A stretch of DNA of 64,000 bases from Caulobacteraceae bacterium. GTDB lineage: Bacteria > Pseudomonadota > Alphaproteobacteria > Caulobacterales > Caulobacteraceae. The position numbers and the translations under genes are program-made. A model generated the notes under the pieces. That model did not search any database and was not told where the DNA came from. It was given only the letters and a program-made list of their open reading frames with translations. Every line of letters starts with the position of its first letter. Within the stretch, counting starts at the first letter, position 1. The DNA is taken from contig JAIYCQ010000015.1 of assembly GCA_027487945.1 (NCBI GenBank), positions 1 through 64,000 on the forward strand, written 5' to 3'. Shown one piece after another: positions 1 through 9,124 of this stretch.

Positions 1-441
1 GCCGCCCAGGCCCACCTCCAGCAGGCAGAGATCGGCCTCGACCTCGCTGAACGCCTGCAGGGCGGCGGCGGTGGTGATCTCGAAGAAGGTGATCGGCTCG
101 CCGGCGTTGACCGCCTCGATATGCTCGAGCACAGCGGCCAGGTGCTCGTCGGTGATCAGGGTGCCGGCCAGACGGATGCGTTCAGCGAACCGCACCAGAT
201 GCGGCGAGGTGAAGACGTGAACGCGCAGGCCCGCCGCCTCGGCGATGGCGCGCAGAACGGCGACGGTGGAGCCCTTGCCGTTGGTCCCGGCCACATGGAC
301 CACCGGCGGCAGTCGCCGCTGCGGATCGCCCAGGGCCGCGCACAGCCGCCGCATGCGGCCCAGCGACAGGTCGATCAGCTTCGGATGCAGGGCCCGCAAA
401 CGCTCAAGCGCGGCGTCGTGGGCTCGGAGATGGTCGCTCAT
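1..441 (-). CDS. folC: Bifunctional folylpolyglutamate/dihydrofolate synthase (5' part)
   Basis: Adds glutamates to folates (and to dihydropteroate in bifunctional members) using ATP, in the cytoplasm. Reading the minus strand from the ATG at 441 gives MSDHLRAHDAALERL and then the Mur-ligase type P-loop HVAGTNGKGSTVAVL near residue 50, followed by FTSPHLVRFAERI, all typical FolC signatures. The frame stays open to base 1, so only about 147 N-terminal residues are present and the C-terminus lies outside the window. It is the last gene of a trp-accD-folC order common in alphaproteobacteria. Its Shine-Dalgarno AAGGA lies inside a repeat element just upstream, with 5 bases to the ATG. Identification is secure. 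Confidence 0.93.
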   Translation of the reverse strand, partial: MSDHLRAHDAALERLRALHPKLIDLSLGRMRRLCAALGDPQRRLPPVVHVAGTNGKGSTVAVLRAIAEAAGLRVHVFTSPHLVRFAERIRLAGTLITDEHLAAVLEHIEAVNAGEPITFFEITTAAALQAFSEVEADLCLLEVGLGG

Positions 442-442
442 G

Positions 443-547
443 TGCGTCCTTCGACACGCGCCCTGCGAGCGCTGCTCAGGATGATCCGGTGTGGGGCGCT
501 ACAAATCCCGTCATGGTGAGCCGCGCGAAGCGCGTGTCGAATCACGC
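443..547. repeat. MITE-like palindromic repeat, family A copy 1 (105 bp)
   Basis: The ends are imperfect inverted repeats of about 18 bp: TGCGTCCTTCGACACGCG on the left, and the complement of the right end reads TGCGTGATTCGACACGCG. The interior carries GCTGCTCAGGATGA and GTCATGGTGAGC. A second copy with the same plan sits at 30961-31068. It fills the gap between accD and folC and carries the folC ribosome binding site. Confidence 0.75.
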
Positions 548-552
548 AGTGA

Positions 553-1473
553 CTAAGCTGCCTTCAGCCCGTCGCGGCCCATCATCAGGGTCTTCAGGAT
601 CGAGCCCAGCACCATCGGCAGCTCGTGGCGTGGGGTGACGCGGTCGACCATGCCCTTTTCCACCAGGAACTCGGCGCGCTGGAAGCCCGGCGGCAGGGTC
701 TCGCGGATGGTCTGCTCGATGACGCGCTGGCCGGCGAAGCCGATCAGGGCGCCCGGCTCGGCCAGGTGGATGTCGCCCAGCATGGCGTAGCTGGCGGTCA
801 CGCCGCCCGTCGTCGGGTCGGTCAGCACCACGATGTAGGGCAGGCGGGCCGCCTTCAACTCCTGGATCGCCAGGGTGCTGCGGGCCATCTGCATCAGGGA
901 CAGGGTGCCTTCCTGCATCCGCGCGCCGCCGGCGGCGGTGAAGGCGACGAACGGGGACTGGCGGTCGATCGCGGCGCGGGCCCCGGCGATGAAGGCCTCG
1001 CCCGCCGCCATGCCCAGGGAGCCGCCCATGAAGGCGAAGTCCTGAACCATGACCACGGCGGGCGTGCCGCCAATGGCGCCGGCGGCCAGGGCCACCGCGT
1101 CCTGCTCGCCGGTGGCCTTGCGGGCCGCCGCCAGCCGCTCCTTGTAGGGCTTGCCGTCGCTGAACTTCAGCGGATCCTCGACCACCGCGGGGGTCGGCAG
1201 CACGTCATAGGCGCCGTCGTCGAAGGTGTATTTGAAGCGCAGCTCCGGCCCGATCCGCATGTGGCGGCCGGCGGGGGTGACCCACCAGGCGGCCTCGAGG
1301 TCGGGCCGGTAGATCATCTCCCCGGTGTCGGGGCACTTTACCCAGAGGTTCTCGGGCGTCTCGCGCTTGACGAAGGCCCCGCGCACGCCGGGTGCGATAC
1401 GCGACAGCCAGCCCTGGCGCTCCCGTGCGCCGCCCCGGGTCGGTTTGTCGTTCTTTGGGTCAGCCATGGCCAT
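553..1473 (-). CDS. accD: Acetyl-CoA carboxylase carboxyltransferase subunit beta
   Basis: Beta subunit of the carboxyltransferase that makes malonyl-CoA for fatty acid synthesis, working with AccA. 306 aa, family length. The crotonase-like core is clear (FMGGSLGMAAGEAFIAGAR, SGG-like AAGGARMQEGTLSL, DPTTGGVTASYA). The N-terminal zinc ribbon is degenerate: of the four cysteines in the E. coli protein only C47 remains; the others read T50, T66 and G69 (KCPDTGEM then TPAGRHM). The ATG at 1473 or the one two codons later could be used. It starts 4 bases after the trpA stop, so it is very likely cotranscribed with trpFBA. The call is secure; loss of zinc binding is an inference. Confidence 0.96.
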   Translation of the reverse strand: MAMADPKNDKPTRGGARERQGWLSRIAPGVRGAFVKRETPENLWVKCPDTGEMIYRPDLEAAWWVTPAGRHMRIGPELRFKYTFDDGAYDVLPTPAVVEDPLKFSDGKPYKERLAAARKATGEQDAVALAAGAIGGTPAVVMVQDFAFMGGSLGMAAGEAFIAGARAAIDRQSPFVAFTAAGGARMQEGTLSLMQMARSTLAIQELKAARLPYIVVLTDPTTGGVTASYAMLGDIHLAEPGALIGFAGQRVIEQTIRETLPPGFQRAEFLVEKGMVDRVTPRHELPMVLGSILKTLMMGRDGLKAA

Positions 1474-1477
1474 CGCT

Positions 1478-2311
1478 TCAAGCGTCCCTGACTCGCGCCG
1501 AGCGCACAGCCTCAGCCAGAGCGGTCGCCTTGGAAAGAACTCTTTCAGTCACGTTTTCGTTCGTTCCCGCTTCCAGGGCGCCCGCGATTTCATCGACGAG
1601 GGCCGAACCGACCACCGCCGCGTCGGCGACGCGCGCCACTTCCGCGGCCCGTTCGGGGGTCCGGATGCCGAATCCCACGGCGACCGGCAGGCCCGAGGCC
1701 GCACGCAGTCTCTGCACGGGCTGTGCCACGGCGCCGGCGTCAGCCTCCTTCACACCGGTCACCCCGGCCACGGAGACGTAGTAGACGAAGCCCGAGGTGC
1801 GCCGCATCACGGCCGGCAGCCGCCTGTCGTCGGTCGTGGGGGTGGCCAGCCGGATCAGCGCCACGCCGTTGGCGTCGAGCGCATCGGCCAGCGGGTCGGA
1901 CTCTTCCGGCGGACAGTCGACGACGATCAGGCCGTCGACCCCGGCCGCCGCCGCGTCGGCCGCGAACCGGTCAAAGCCGCGGTTCAGCACCGGGTTGAGG
2001 TAGCCCATCAGGATGATCGGGGTGTCCTGGTCCTTCGCCCGGAAGGCGGCGACCATGTCCAGCGTGCCCTGCAGGGTCATGCCGGCCTTCAGCGCCCGCT
2101 GCGAGCCCAGCTGGATCGAGGGCCCCTCGGCCATCGGGTCGGAGAAGGGAAAGCCCACCTCGATCAGGTCGGCCCCGGCGGCCGGAAGCCCCTCGAGGAT
2201 GGCCTGGGAGATTTCGAGGCCCGGGTCGCCCGCCACCATGTAGGCGATGAAGGCGGCGCGCCCTTCGGCGGCGAGGGCCGCGAAGCGCCGGTCGATACGA
2301 TCCTTGGTCAA
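1478..2311 (-). CDS. trpA: Tryptophan synthase alpha chain
   Basis: Cleaves indole-3-glycerol phosphate to indole and glyceraldehyde 3-phosphate in the TrpA2B2 complex. A TIM barrel with the catalytic Glu and Asp in [16 protein letters not shown] and the phosphate-binding region GFGIRTPE. I chose a TTG start at 2311: it overlaps the trpB stop as TTGA (2308-2311) and gives the normal N-terminus [13 protein letters not shown], about 277 aa. The ATG further upstream (2368) would add 19 residues unlike TrpA that overlap trpB. The overlap suggests translational coupling with trpB. Confidence 0.95.
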   Translation of the reverse strand: MTKDRIDRRFAALAAEGRAAFIAYMVAGDPGLEISQAILEGLPAAGADLIEVGFPFSDPMAEGPSIQLGSQRALKAGMTLQGTLDMVAAFRAKDQDTPIILMGYLNPVLNRGFDRFAADAAAAGVDGLIVVDCPPEESDPLADALDANGVALIRLATPTTDDRRLPAVMRRTSGFVYYVSVAGVTGVKEADAGAVAQPVQRLRAASGLPVAVGFGIRTPERAAEVARVADAAVVGSALVDEIAGALEAGTNENVTERVLSKATALAEAVRSARVRDA

Positions 2312-3528
2312 AGCTTCCGTCCGAGGGCTTCGGCGACGGTGAAGATGTCCTTGTCGCCCCGTCCGCACATGTTCATCACGATGATCCCGTCCTTGCCCAG
2401 CTCGCGGGCCAGGTCGCCGACCCGGGCCAGGGCGTGGGCAGGTTCGAGCGCCGGGATGATGCCTTCCAGTTCGGCGCAGAGCTTGAAGGCGGCCAGCGCC
2501 TCGTCGTCGGTCGCCGACAGGTACTGGGCCCGGCCGGCCTCGTGCAGGAAACTGTGCTCCGGCCCGATGCCCGGATAGTCGAGCCCGGCCGAGATGGAGT
2601 GGGCGTCGATGATCTGGCCGTCGTCGTCCTGCAGCAGGTAGGTCTTGTTGCCGTGCAGCACGCCCGGCCGTCCGCCGGTCAGCGAGGCGGCGTGCAGGCC
2701 GCTGGCGATGCCGTGGCCGGCCGCCTCCACCCCGATCAGGCGGACGCTCTCGTCGGCCAGGAAGGGGTGGAACAGGCCGATGGCGTTGCTGCCGCCGCCG
2801 ATGCAGGCGACCAGCGCGTCGGGCAGCCGGCCCTCGGCCTCGAGGATCTGGGCCCGGGCCTCGGTCCCGATGATGCTCTGGAAGTCACGGACCATGGCCG
2901 GATAGGGGTGCGGGCCGGCGGCCGTGCCGATCAGGTAGTAGGTGTCGGCGACGTTGGTCACCCAGTCGCGCATCGCCTCGTTCATGGCGTCCTTGAGCGT
3001 GCCGGTCCCGGAGGTGACGGGCCGCACCTCGGCCCCCAGCAGGTTCATGCGGAAGACATTCGGCTTCTGCCGCTCGACATCCAGCGCGCCCATGTAGACG
3101 ACGCAGGGCAGGCCGAAGCGGGCGCAGACCGTGGCCGTGGCCACGCCGTGCTGCCCGGCGCCGGTCTCGGCGATGATCCGGGTCTTGCCCATGCGGCGGG
3201 CCAGCATGATCTGGCCGAGGGCGTTGTTGATCTTGTGCGAGCCGGTGTGGTTCAGCTCGTCCCGCTTGAACCAGATGCGCGCGCCGCCGAAATGCTCGGT
3301 CAGGCGCTCGGCGAAATACAGCGGGCTCGGCCGGCCGGTGTAGTTCTTGTTGAAGGCGGTCAGTTCGGCCTGGTAGGCCGGGTCGGCCTTGGCGGCGGCG
3401 TAGGCCTGCCCCAGCTCCAGAACCAGCGGCATCAACGTCTCGGGAACGTAGCGTCCCCCGAAATCGCCGAACCGGCCACGTTCGTCCGGATGGGCGGACC
3501 AGTCGTTGGGTTTGGCTGGGGCGTTCAT
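2308..3528 (-). CDS. trpB: Tryptophan synthase beta chain
   Basis: PLP enzyme that joins indole with L-serine to form L-tryptophan. The PLP lysine is in [13 protein letters not shown], and the phosphate-binding loop GGGSNAIG and [10 protein letters not shown] are present. I chose the ATG at 3528 ([18 protein letters not shown]), about 406 aa. A start at 3564 would add 12 residues and overlap trpF. There is only a weak ribosome binding site, so coupling to trpF (13-base gap) is likely. Part of mscL-trpF-trpB-trpA-accD. Confidence 0.97.
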   Translation of the reverse strand: MNAPAKPNDWSAHPDERGRFGDFGGRYVPETLMPLVLELGQAYAAAKADPAYQAELTAFNKNYTGRPSPLYFAERLTEHFGGARIWFKRDELNHTGSHKINNALGQIMLARRMGKTRIIAETGAGQHGVATATVCARFGLPCVVYMGALDVERQKPNVFRMNLLGAEVRPVTSGTGTLKDAMNEAMRDWVTNVADTYYLIGTAAGPHPYPAMVRDFQSIIGTEARAQILEAEGRLPDALVACIGGGSNAIGLFHPFLADESVRLIGVEAAGHGIASGLHAASLTGGRPGVLHGNKTYLLQDDDGQIIDAHSISAGLDYPGIGPEHSFLHEAGRAQYLSATDDEALAAFKLCAELEGIIPALEPAHALARVGDLARELGKDGIIVMNMCGRGDKDIFTVAEALGRKL

Positions 3529-3541
3529 GGATCCAGAAGCT

Positions 3542-4186
3542 TCAGGCGCGGCGAACCGCTTCAAGAAAGGCCGAAATCAGGAGCGGGTCCTTTATCCCCG
3601 GCCCGCGCTCCACGCCAGAGGAAACGTCCACCAGCGGCGCGCCGGACTGTTGCAGGGCTTCGGACACGTTCCAGGGATCAAGCCCTCCGGCGAGGAGGTA
3701 GGGCCGCGCGAAGCGACGTCCAGCCAGCAGGGTCCAGTCGAACCTCGCGCCTACCCCGCCGGGCAGGGCCGAGCCCTCCGGCGGGCGGGCCTCGAACATC
3801 AGGTGGTCGACCACGCTCTCATAGGCGCGGGCCGCGTCGATGTCGGAGGCCGTCGAGACGTGGAGGACCTTGATGATCCCGGCGCCGGTCCGCTGGCCGA
3901 TTTCGCGGGTTCGCGCCGGCGTCTCCTTTCCGTGCAGCTGGATGAACTCCGGGCGCAGGGTGGCCATCAGCCGGTCGAGCAGCGCGTCGTCGGGATCGAC
4001 CGTGACCGCCACCGCCGGCACGTTGGCGGCCCGGGCCGGCGGAACCAGCCGGGCGGCGGCGTCCGGCGCGATGTTGCGCGGGCTCTTCTCGAAGAACAGG
4101 AAGCCGATGAAGGCCGCCCGCCCGTCGACGGCCGCCTTGACCGCTTCCGGCGTCGACAGGCCGCAGATCTTGGCGCCGGCGGTCAC
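3542..4186 (-). CDS. trpF: Phosphoribosylanthranilate isomerase
   Basis: Isomerises N-(5-phosphoribosyl)anthranilate in tryptophan synthesis. A TIM barrel of 214 aa with the general base Cys in [10 protein letters not shown], the general acid Asp in [10 protein letters not shown] and the C-terminal phosphate loop [14 protein letters not shown]. It starts at a GTG whose last bases overlap the mscL stop as GTGA (4183-4186), so its translation probably depends on ribosomes leaving mscL. Confidence 0.95.
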   Translation of the reverse strand: MTAGAKICGLSTPEAVKAAVDGRAAFIGFLFFEKSPRNIAPDAAARLVPPARAANVPAVAVTVDPDDALLDRLMATLRPEFIQLHGKETPARTREIGQRTGAGIIKVLHVSTASDIDAARAYESVVDHLMFEARPPEGSALPGGVGARFDWTLLAGRRFARPYLLAGGLDPWNVSEALQQSGAPLVDVSSGVERGPGIKDPLLISAFLEAVRRA

Positions 4187-4668
4187 GTGGACTTGCGCGG
4201 CGGCGTCTTCTTTGCCGCGACGGGCGTGAGCTTCGGCTCGGGCGCGGCGACCGCCTGCTGCGCCTTCAGCAGGTCGCGGATCTCGGTCAGCAGGGCTTCG
4301 GACGGCGTCGGGGCGGCCTCTTCGGGCGGGGCCGGGTCAGCGGCCTGCTGGCGGCGCAGGCTGTTGATCACCTTGACCAGCAGGAAGACCGCGGCGGCGA
4401 CGATCAGGAACTGGATGATGGTGTTGATGAAGGCGCCGTAGAGCACCAGCACCGGCTCGGCGTCCGGGGTCATGGGGTTGGCCGGCAGGGCCAGCTTGAG
4501 ATCGCTGAAGTCGACCCCGCCCATCAGCCAGCCGATCGGCGGCATGACCACCTGCTCGACCAGACTTTTGACGATGGCCCCGAAGGCGCCCCCGATGACC
4601 ACGCCGACGGCGAGGTCCACGACGTTGCCGCGGGCGATGAATTCCCGGAATTCCTTGACGACGCTCAT
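4183..4668 (-). CDS. mscL: Large-conductance mechanosensitive channel
   Basis: Inner-membrane pentameric channel that opens under membrane tension during hypo-osmotic shock. The amphipathic N-terminus and pore helix read [20 protein letters not shown], with [11 protein letters not shown] next and a second membrane helix near residues 75-100 ([20 protein letters not shown]). The 161 aa length is longer than E. coli MscL because of a Pro/Ala-rich cytoplasmic tail ending [13 protein letters not shown]. Strong ribosome binding site AGGAG 7-8 bases before the ATG. It sits at the head of the trp genes, with which it overlaps. Confidence 0.95.
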   Translation of the reverse strand: MSVVKEFREFIARGNVVDLAVGVVIGGAFGAIVKSLVEQVVMPPIGWLMGGVDFSDLKLALPANPMTPDAEPVLVLYGAFINTIIQFLIVAAAVFLLVKVINSLRRQQAADPAPPEEAAPTPSEALLTEIRDLLKAQQAVAAPEPKLTPVAAKKTPPRKST

Positions 4669-4728
4669 GGCCGGCTCCTGCTTCTGACGCGCGGGCCAGC
4701 CTTCCGTGACCTGACCATGCGGTCAAGC

Positions 4729-5010
4729 TCAGTCGGCGTTGAGGCGCTCGCGCAGTTCCTTGCCGCTCTTGAAGAACGGCACATGCTTGCCCTTGACCGA
4801 CACCGGCTCGCCCGTGCGCGGGTTGCGACCGGCCCGGGCGGGACGCGACCTGACGGAGAAGGCGCCGAAGCCGCGCAGCTCGACCCGGCCGCCGCCCTCG
4901 AGGGCCTCGGTCATCCGGTCGAGGATCACACCGACCACGCGCTCGATATCGCGCTGGGTCAGGTGCGGGTTCTCGTGGGCGAGCCTCGCGATGAGCTCGG
5001 ACTTGATCAT
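4729..5010 (-). CDS. ihfB: Integration host factor subunit beta
   Basis: Histone-like DNA-bending protein that pairs with IhfA and assists replication, recombination and sigma-54 transcription. 93 aa from the ATG at 5010 ([11 protein letters not shown]). The DNA-intercalating arm [20 protein letters not shown] and helix [12 protein letters not shown] are typical. A farther ATG at 5052 would add 14 Arg/Gly-rich residues not found in the family and was rejected. It lies downstream of rpsA, as in many proteobacteria, but separated from it by a terminator. Confidence 0.95.
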   Translation of the reverse strand: MIKSELIARLAHENPHLTQRDIERVVGVILDRMTEALEGGGRVELRGFGAFSVRSRPARAGRNPRTGEPVSVKGKHVPFFKSGKELRERLNAD

Positions 5011-5133
5011 GGGGCCCCCCGGGCGTCGGCGGCCCGACCTTTGCCCAATCATCCGTGAGTCTTCAAGAGGTTGTCGGCGCCGTCGTGGTCAGCCGTGGTT
5101 AACCTGCCAGCTGTCGCCGACCGACCGCCGGAA

Positions 5134-5167
5134 CGAAAACGGCGGCCGGGGATGTCCCCGGCCGCCG
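5134..5167 (-). terminator. Rho-independent terminator after rpsA
   Basis: A perfect 12-bp stem CGGCGGCCGGGG (5140-5151) with loop ATGT and CCCCGGCCGCCG (5156-5167). Read on the minus strand it is followed by TTTTCG. It lies 30 bases after the rpsA stop, so it probably separates rpsA from ihfB. Confidence 0.85.
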
Positions 5168-5196
5168 CATCCGTCTTCCGCCGTGAGGCGTGAAGC

Positions 5197-6912
5197 CTAG
5201 TCCTTCGAAGCCCGCTCGCGCAGGGCCGCGCCGAGAATGTCGCCCAGCGAGGCGCCCGAGTCAGACGACCCGAACTGCTCGATGGCTTCCTTCTCTTCGG
5301 CCATTTCCAGCGACTTGACCGAGACGGACACCCGACGGGCGGCCTTGTCGATGTTCGTGATCTGGGCGTCCATGCGGTCACCGACCGAGAAACGCTCGGG
5401 GCGCTGCTCGTTGCGGTCGCGCGACAGGTCCGACTTGCGGATGAAGGCGGTCATGGGGGCGTCGTCGTCACCGAACTTCACTTCGATGCCGCCGGTGGTG
5501 ATTTCCGTGACCGTGACGGTGACCGTCTGGCCCTTGCGGAAGGTGTCGCCCGTCATCGGATCGCCGGCCAGTTGCTTGACGCCCAGGCTGATGCGTTCCT
5601 TCTCGACGTCGACGTCCAGGACCTTGGCCTTGACCATGTCGCCCTTCTTGAACTTCGCCATGGCTTCTTCGCCGGGGACGTTCCAGTCCAGGTCGGAGAG
5701 GTGGACCATGCCGTCGATGTCGCCGTCCAGGCCGACGAACAGGCCGAACTCGGTGGCGTTCTTGACTTCGCCCTCGACGGTCGAGCCGATCGGGTGCGTG
5801 GACAGGAAGGCTTCCCAAGGGTTGGCCGCCGCCTGCTTCAGGCCGAGCGAAACGCGGCGCTTGGAGCTGTCGACGTCGAGGACGATGACGTCCACTTCCT
5901 GCGAGGTGGAGACGATCTTGCCCGGGTGGACGTTCTTCTTGGTCCAGGACATTTCCGAGACGTGGACCAGGCCTTCAACGCCGGCTTCCAGCTCAACGAA
6001 CGCGCCGTAGTCGGTGATGTTGGTGATGCGGCCGGTGTACTTGGCGCCGACCGGGTACTTGGCTTCGACGCCGTCCCAGGGATCGGACTGCAGCTGCTTC
6101 ATGCCGAGGCTGATGCGCTGGGTGTCCGGGTTGATCTTGATGATCTGCACCTTCACCGTGTCGCCGACGGCGAGCACCTGCGACGGGTGCGAGACGCGCT
6201 TCCAGCTCATGTCGGTGACGTGCAGCAGGCCGTCGATGCCGCCGAGGTCCACGAACGCACCGTAGTCGGTGATGTTCTTGACCACGCCTTCGCGGACTTC
6301 GCCCTCGAGCAGCTGGCTGACCAGCTCGGTGCGCTGTTCGGCGCGGGCTTCTTCCAGGATGGCGCGACGCGAGACGACGATGTTGCCGCGCGGACGGTCC
6401 ATCTTGAGGATGGCGAAGGGCTGTTCCTTGCCCATCAGCGGACCGACGTCGCGGACCGGACGGATGTCGACCTGCGAGCCCGGCAGGAAGGCGCTGGCGC
6501 CGCCGAGGTCGACGGTGAAGCCGCCCTTCACGCGGCCGACGATCGAGCCCATGACCGGCTGGCCATCGGCGAACACGACTTCCAGGCGGGTCCAGGCTTC
6601 TTCGCGCTTGGCCTTCTCACGGCTCAGCACCGCTTCGCCCAGGGCGTTCTCGAGGCGCTCGAGGAAGACTTCGACGGAGTCGCCGATCTTCAGCGTGGGC
6701 TTGCCGTTTTCATCGACGCCGAATTCCTTGATCAGGATGCGGCCTTCGGTCTTCAGACCGACGTCGACAATGGCGAAGTCCTTTTCGATCCCGACAACGA
6801 GACCCTTGATGACGGTGCCTTCGGCGAAATCGCCGCCGGCGCCGCCCATGGAGTCGTTGAGGAGCGCTTCGAAGTCGTCGCGAGTGGGGTTGAGGCTGAG
6901 ATCGTCGGCCAT
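5197..6912 (-). CDS. rpsA: 30S ribosomal protein S1
   Basis: Binds mRNA on the small subunit and helps initiate translation of structured or weak-SD messages. 571 aa with six S1/OB repeats; the middle ones show the expected pattern ITDYGAFVDLGGIDGLLHVT and ITDYGAFVELEAGVEGLVHV, with DMSWKR and EMSWTK after them. It follows cmk with a 121-base gap, an order conserved across proteobacteria, and is closed by a terminator. Its own ribosome binding site is weak, which fits a gene known for translational autoregulation in other bacteria. Confidence 0.97.
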   Translation of the reverse strand: MADDLSLNPTRDDFEALLNDSMGGAGGDFAEGTVIKGLVVGIEKDFAIVDVGLKTEGRILIKEFGVDENGKPTLKIGDSVEVFLERLENALGEAVLSREKAKREEAWTRLEVVFADGQPVMGSIVGRVKGGFTVDLGGASAFLPGSQVDIRPVRDVGPLMGKEQPFAILKMDRPRGNIVVSRRAILEEARAEQRTELVSQLLEGEVREGVVKNITDYGAFVDLGGIDGLLHVTDMSWKRVSHPSQVLAVGDTVKVQIIKINPDTQRISLGMKQLQSDPWDGVEAKYPVGAKYTGRITNITDYGAFVELEAGVEGLVHVSEMSWTKKNVHPGKIVSTSQEVDVIVLDVDSSKRRVSLGLKQAAANPWEAFLSTHPIGSTVEGEVKNATEFGLFVGLDGDIDGMVHLSDLDWNVPGEEAMAKFKKGDMVKAKVLDVDVEKERISLGVKQLAGDPMTGDTFRKGQTVTVTVTEITTGGIEVKFGDDDAPMTAFIRKSDLSRDRNEQRPERFSVGDRMDAQITNIDKAARRVSVSVKSLEMAEEKEAIEQFGSSDSGASLGDILGAALRERASKD

Positions 6913-7033
6913 AGGTGTTCAGGTCATTTCTGCTGGCGGAACGCGCCATGGGGCGGGATTGCCACGGAGTCCGGGCGTTCCTGGGTTTTCTGGAGATTTT
7001 GCGCCCGCGGCCATCGAGGTCCGGCGCGTTGGA

Positions 7034-7684
7034 TTAGCCCCTGGCGGTTTCCCACCGGCTGCGCGCCGTCTCGACGATGCGGCGGGCCGCATCGAAGGCC
7101 GCGTCTATAGTCATTTCGGTGGTGTCGAGCAAGACCGCGTCGGCGGCCATGGTCATCGGCGAGTCGGCGCGGGCGCTGTCGCGTTCGTCGCGCACCCGGA
7201 TGTCGGCGAGGATATCCTCGAAGCTGACCGCCTCGCCCTGGCCGGTCAGCTGCTTCCACCGACGCTGCGCGCGGGTTTCCGGCGTGGCGGTGACATAGAG
7301 CTTGGCGGGGGCGTGCGGGGCGATGACGGTGCCGATGTCGCGACCATCTATGACCGCGCCGGGCTCCCGCGCCGCGAAGTCCAGCTGGAAGTCGCGCAGC
7401 GCATCGCGGACGGCCGGGTAGACGGCGACGCGGCTGGCCGCCTCGCCGGCCCGGCGGGTTCGCACCTCGGGCCGCTCGAGCTCGGCCGGGTCGAGCGTCG
7501 CCGCCGCCGCCAGCGCCGCCGCGGGGTCGCCCAGGTCCTGGCCGCGCTCCAGCACCTTCACCCCGACGGCGCGGTAGAGCAGGCCGGAATCGAGCACCGG
7601 ATAGCCGTAGAGCGCGCCCAGCTTCACGGCGATGGTGCCCTTGCCGGACGCCGCCGGGCCGTCGACGGCGATGACGAACCCCAA
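7034..7684 (-). CDS. cmk: Cytidylate kinase
   Basis: Phosphorylates CMP and dCMP with ATP in pyrimidine recycling. P-loop at the N-terminus, VDGPAASGKGTIAVKLG, then LDSGLLYRAVG and the NMP-binding DGRDIGTVIAP. 216 aa, usual length. The start codon is TTG at 7684, three bases after the aroA stop; no ATG or GTG gives a sensible N-terminus. Part of aroA-cmk-rpsA. Confidence 0.95.
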   Translation of the reverse strand: MGFVIAVDGPAASGKGTIAVKLGALYGYPVLDSGLLYRAVGVKVLERGQDLGDPAAALAAAATLDPAELERPEVRTRRAGEAASRVAVYPAVRDALRDFQLDFAAREPGAVIDGRDIGTVIAPHAPAKLYVTATPETRAQRRWKQLTGQGEAVSFEDILADIRVRDERDSARADSPMTMAADAVLLDTTEMTIDAAFDAARRIVETARSRWETARG

Positions 7685-7687
7685 GCC

Positions 7688-9007
7688 TCAGCCCTCCGAG
7701 ATGTCGCCACCCAGCCCGCGCATCAGGCCGGCGAAGGTGGGGAAGCTGGTGGCGATCATGCCGGGCTCGTCGACGCGCACCGGCTCGCGTGCCGCCAGGC
7801 CGAGGATCAGGTGGCTCATGGCGATGCGATGGTCGCCGTGGGTCTCGACCAGCGCGCCGCCACGCGGGGCGGCGCCTGTCCCGTGGACGATGAAGCCTTC
7901 GGGCTCCTCCTCGACGTCGACGCCGCAGGCTTCCAGCCCCGCCGCCATCAGGGCGATGCGGTCGCTCTCCTTGACCCGCATCTCGCCGATGCCGCGCATC
8001 ACCGTGTCGCCGGCAGCGAAGGCGGCGGCGACGGCCAGGATCGGATACTCGTCGATCATGCTGGGCGCGCGGCCCGGCGGCACTATCACGCCCTGCAGCG
8101 CCGAGTGCCGGGCCGTGATGTCGCCGACCTCCTCGCCGCTGGCGTCCCGGCGGTTGGTGATCGTCAGGTCCGCGCCCATCTCGCGCAGGGTGTCGAACAG
8201 GCCGGTGCGCAGCGGGTTCAGCATCACCCCCTCGACCGTCACCTCCGAGCCCGGTGTTACCAGCGCCGCCACGATCGGGAAGGCAGCCGAGGACGGGTCG
8301 GCCGGCACGGCGACGACGCTGCCCGTCAGGCGGGCGCCGGGCTGAAGTGTCACCACCCGGCGGTCATTGTGGTCGGCGACGGTCAGCTCTGCGCCGAAAG
8401 CCTTGAGCATCCGCTCCGTGTGGTCGCGCGTCGGTTCCGGTTCCGTCACCTCGACCGGCCCGGTCGCGCCAAGCCCGGCCAGCAGCACCGCCGACTTCAC
8501 CTGGGCCGAGGCCATCGGCAGGGTGTAGGTCAGGGCCGACAGTCCGCCGCCCTTGAGGGTCAGCGGCAGGCGGCCGCCCTCGCGGGCGATCCAGGTCGCG
8601 CCCATCCGGCCGAGCGGTTCCAGCACCCGCCCCATCGGCCGCTTCCGCAAGGAGCCGTCGCCGGTGAAGGTCGCCACGATGTCGAAGGCCGCCATGGCCC
8701 CCATGATCAGCCGCACCCCGGTGCCGGCGTTGCCGCAGTCGATGACGTCGGCGGGCTCCGAAAAGCCGCCCTTGCCGTCCATTGTCCAGGCGCCCTCGCC
8801 GGTACGGACCACGTCCGCGCCGAAGGCCTGCATGGCCCGGGCGGTCGCCAGGACGTCTTCGCCCTCCAGCAGTCCGGTCACGGTGGTGCGGCCGGTCGCC
8901 AGGGCGCCGAGGATCAGGGCGCGGTGTGAAATCGACTTGTCGCCGGGGACGCGAAGGCATCCCCGCAGCGCCGCGCCGGGGCGGGCCGTGAGCACGGCGG
9001 TGGTCAT
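7688..9007 (-). CDS. aroA: 3-phosphoshikimate 1-carboxyvinyltransferase (EPSP synthase)
   Basis: Sixth step of the shikimate pathway: joins shikimate 3-phosphate and phosphoenolpyruvate. Motifs in order: [15 protein letters not shown] near residue 20, GNAGTGVRL near 90, and [17 protein letters not shown] in the last quarter. About 439 aa from the ATG at 9007 ([11 protein letters not shown]). The frame stays open well upstream, but that part lies antisense to the neighbouring gene and is not AroA-like. Supplies aromatic precursors for the trp genes downstream. Confidence 0.96.
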   Translation of the reverse strand: MTTAVLTARPGAALRGCLRVPGDKSISHRALILGALATGRTTVTGLLEGEDVLATARAMQAFGADVVRTGEGAWTMDGKGGFSEPADVIDCGNAGTGVRLIMGAMAAFDIVATFTGDGSLRKRPMGRVLEPLGRMGATWIAREGGRLPLTLKGGGLSALTYTLPMASAQVKSAVLLAGLGATGPVEVTEPEPTRDHTERMLKAFGAELTVADHNDRRVVTLQPGARLTGSVVAVPADPSSAAFPIVAALVTPGSEVTVEGVMLNPLRTGLFDTLREMGADLTITNRRDASGEEVGDITARHSALQGVIVPPGRAPSMIDEYPILAVAAAFAAGDTVMRGIGEMRVKESDRIALMAAGLEACGVDVEEEPEGFIVHGTGAAPRGGALVETHGDHRIAMSHLILGLAAREPVRVDEPGMIATSFPTFAGLMRGLGGDISEG

Positions 9008-9055
9008 GCCGGGCGAAACTCCGGGAAAGGTCGGGGGAAACAAGGGGTTTTGCTT

Positions 9056-9061
9056 TTGACA
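9056..9061 (+). promoter_or_regulatory. Possible -35 element of the TIGR02300 gene
   Basis: TTGACA lies 64 bases upstream of the TTG start in the aroA divergent gap. No convincing -10 follows at 17 bases (CAAGGG), so this is only a candidate. Confidence 0.3.
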
Positions 9062-9124
9062 GCGACCCCGCCGCGTGGCAAGGGAGCCGCCGCTTTCGCA
9101 AGACCCTTCAGAGGATATCGCCCC

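Noticed and set aside
6269..8929. Open frame of 886 codons antisense to rpsA, cmk and aroA
   Set aside because: It crosses three well-identified genes and shows no recognisable domain.
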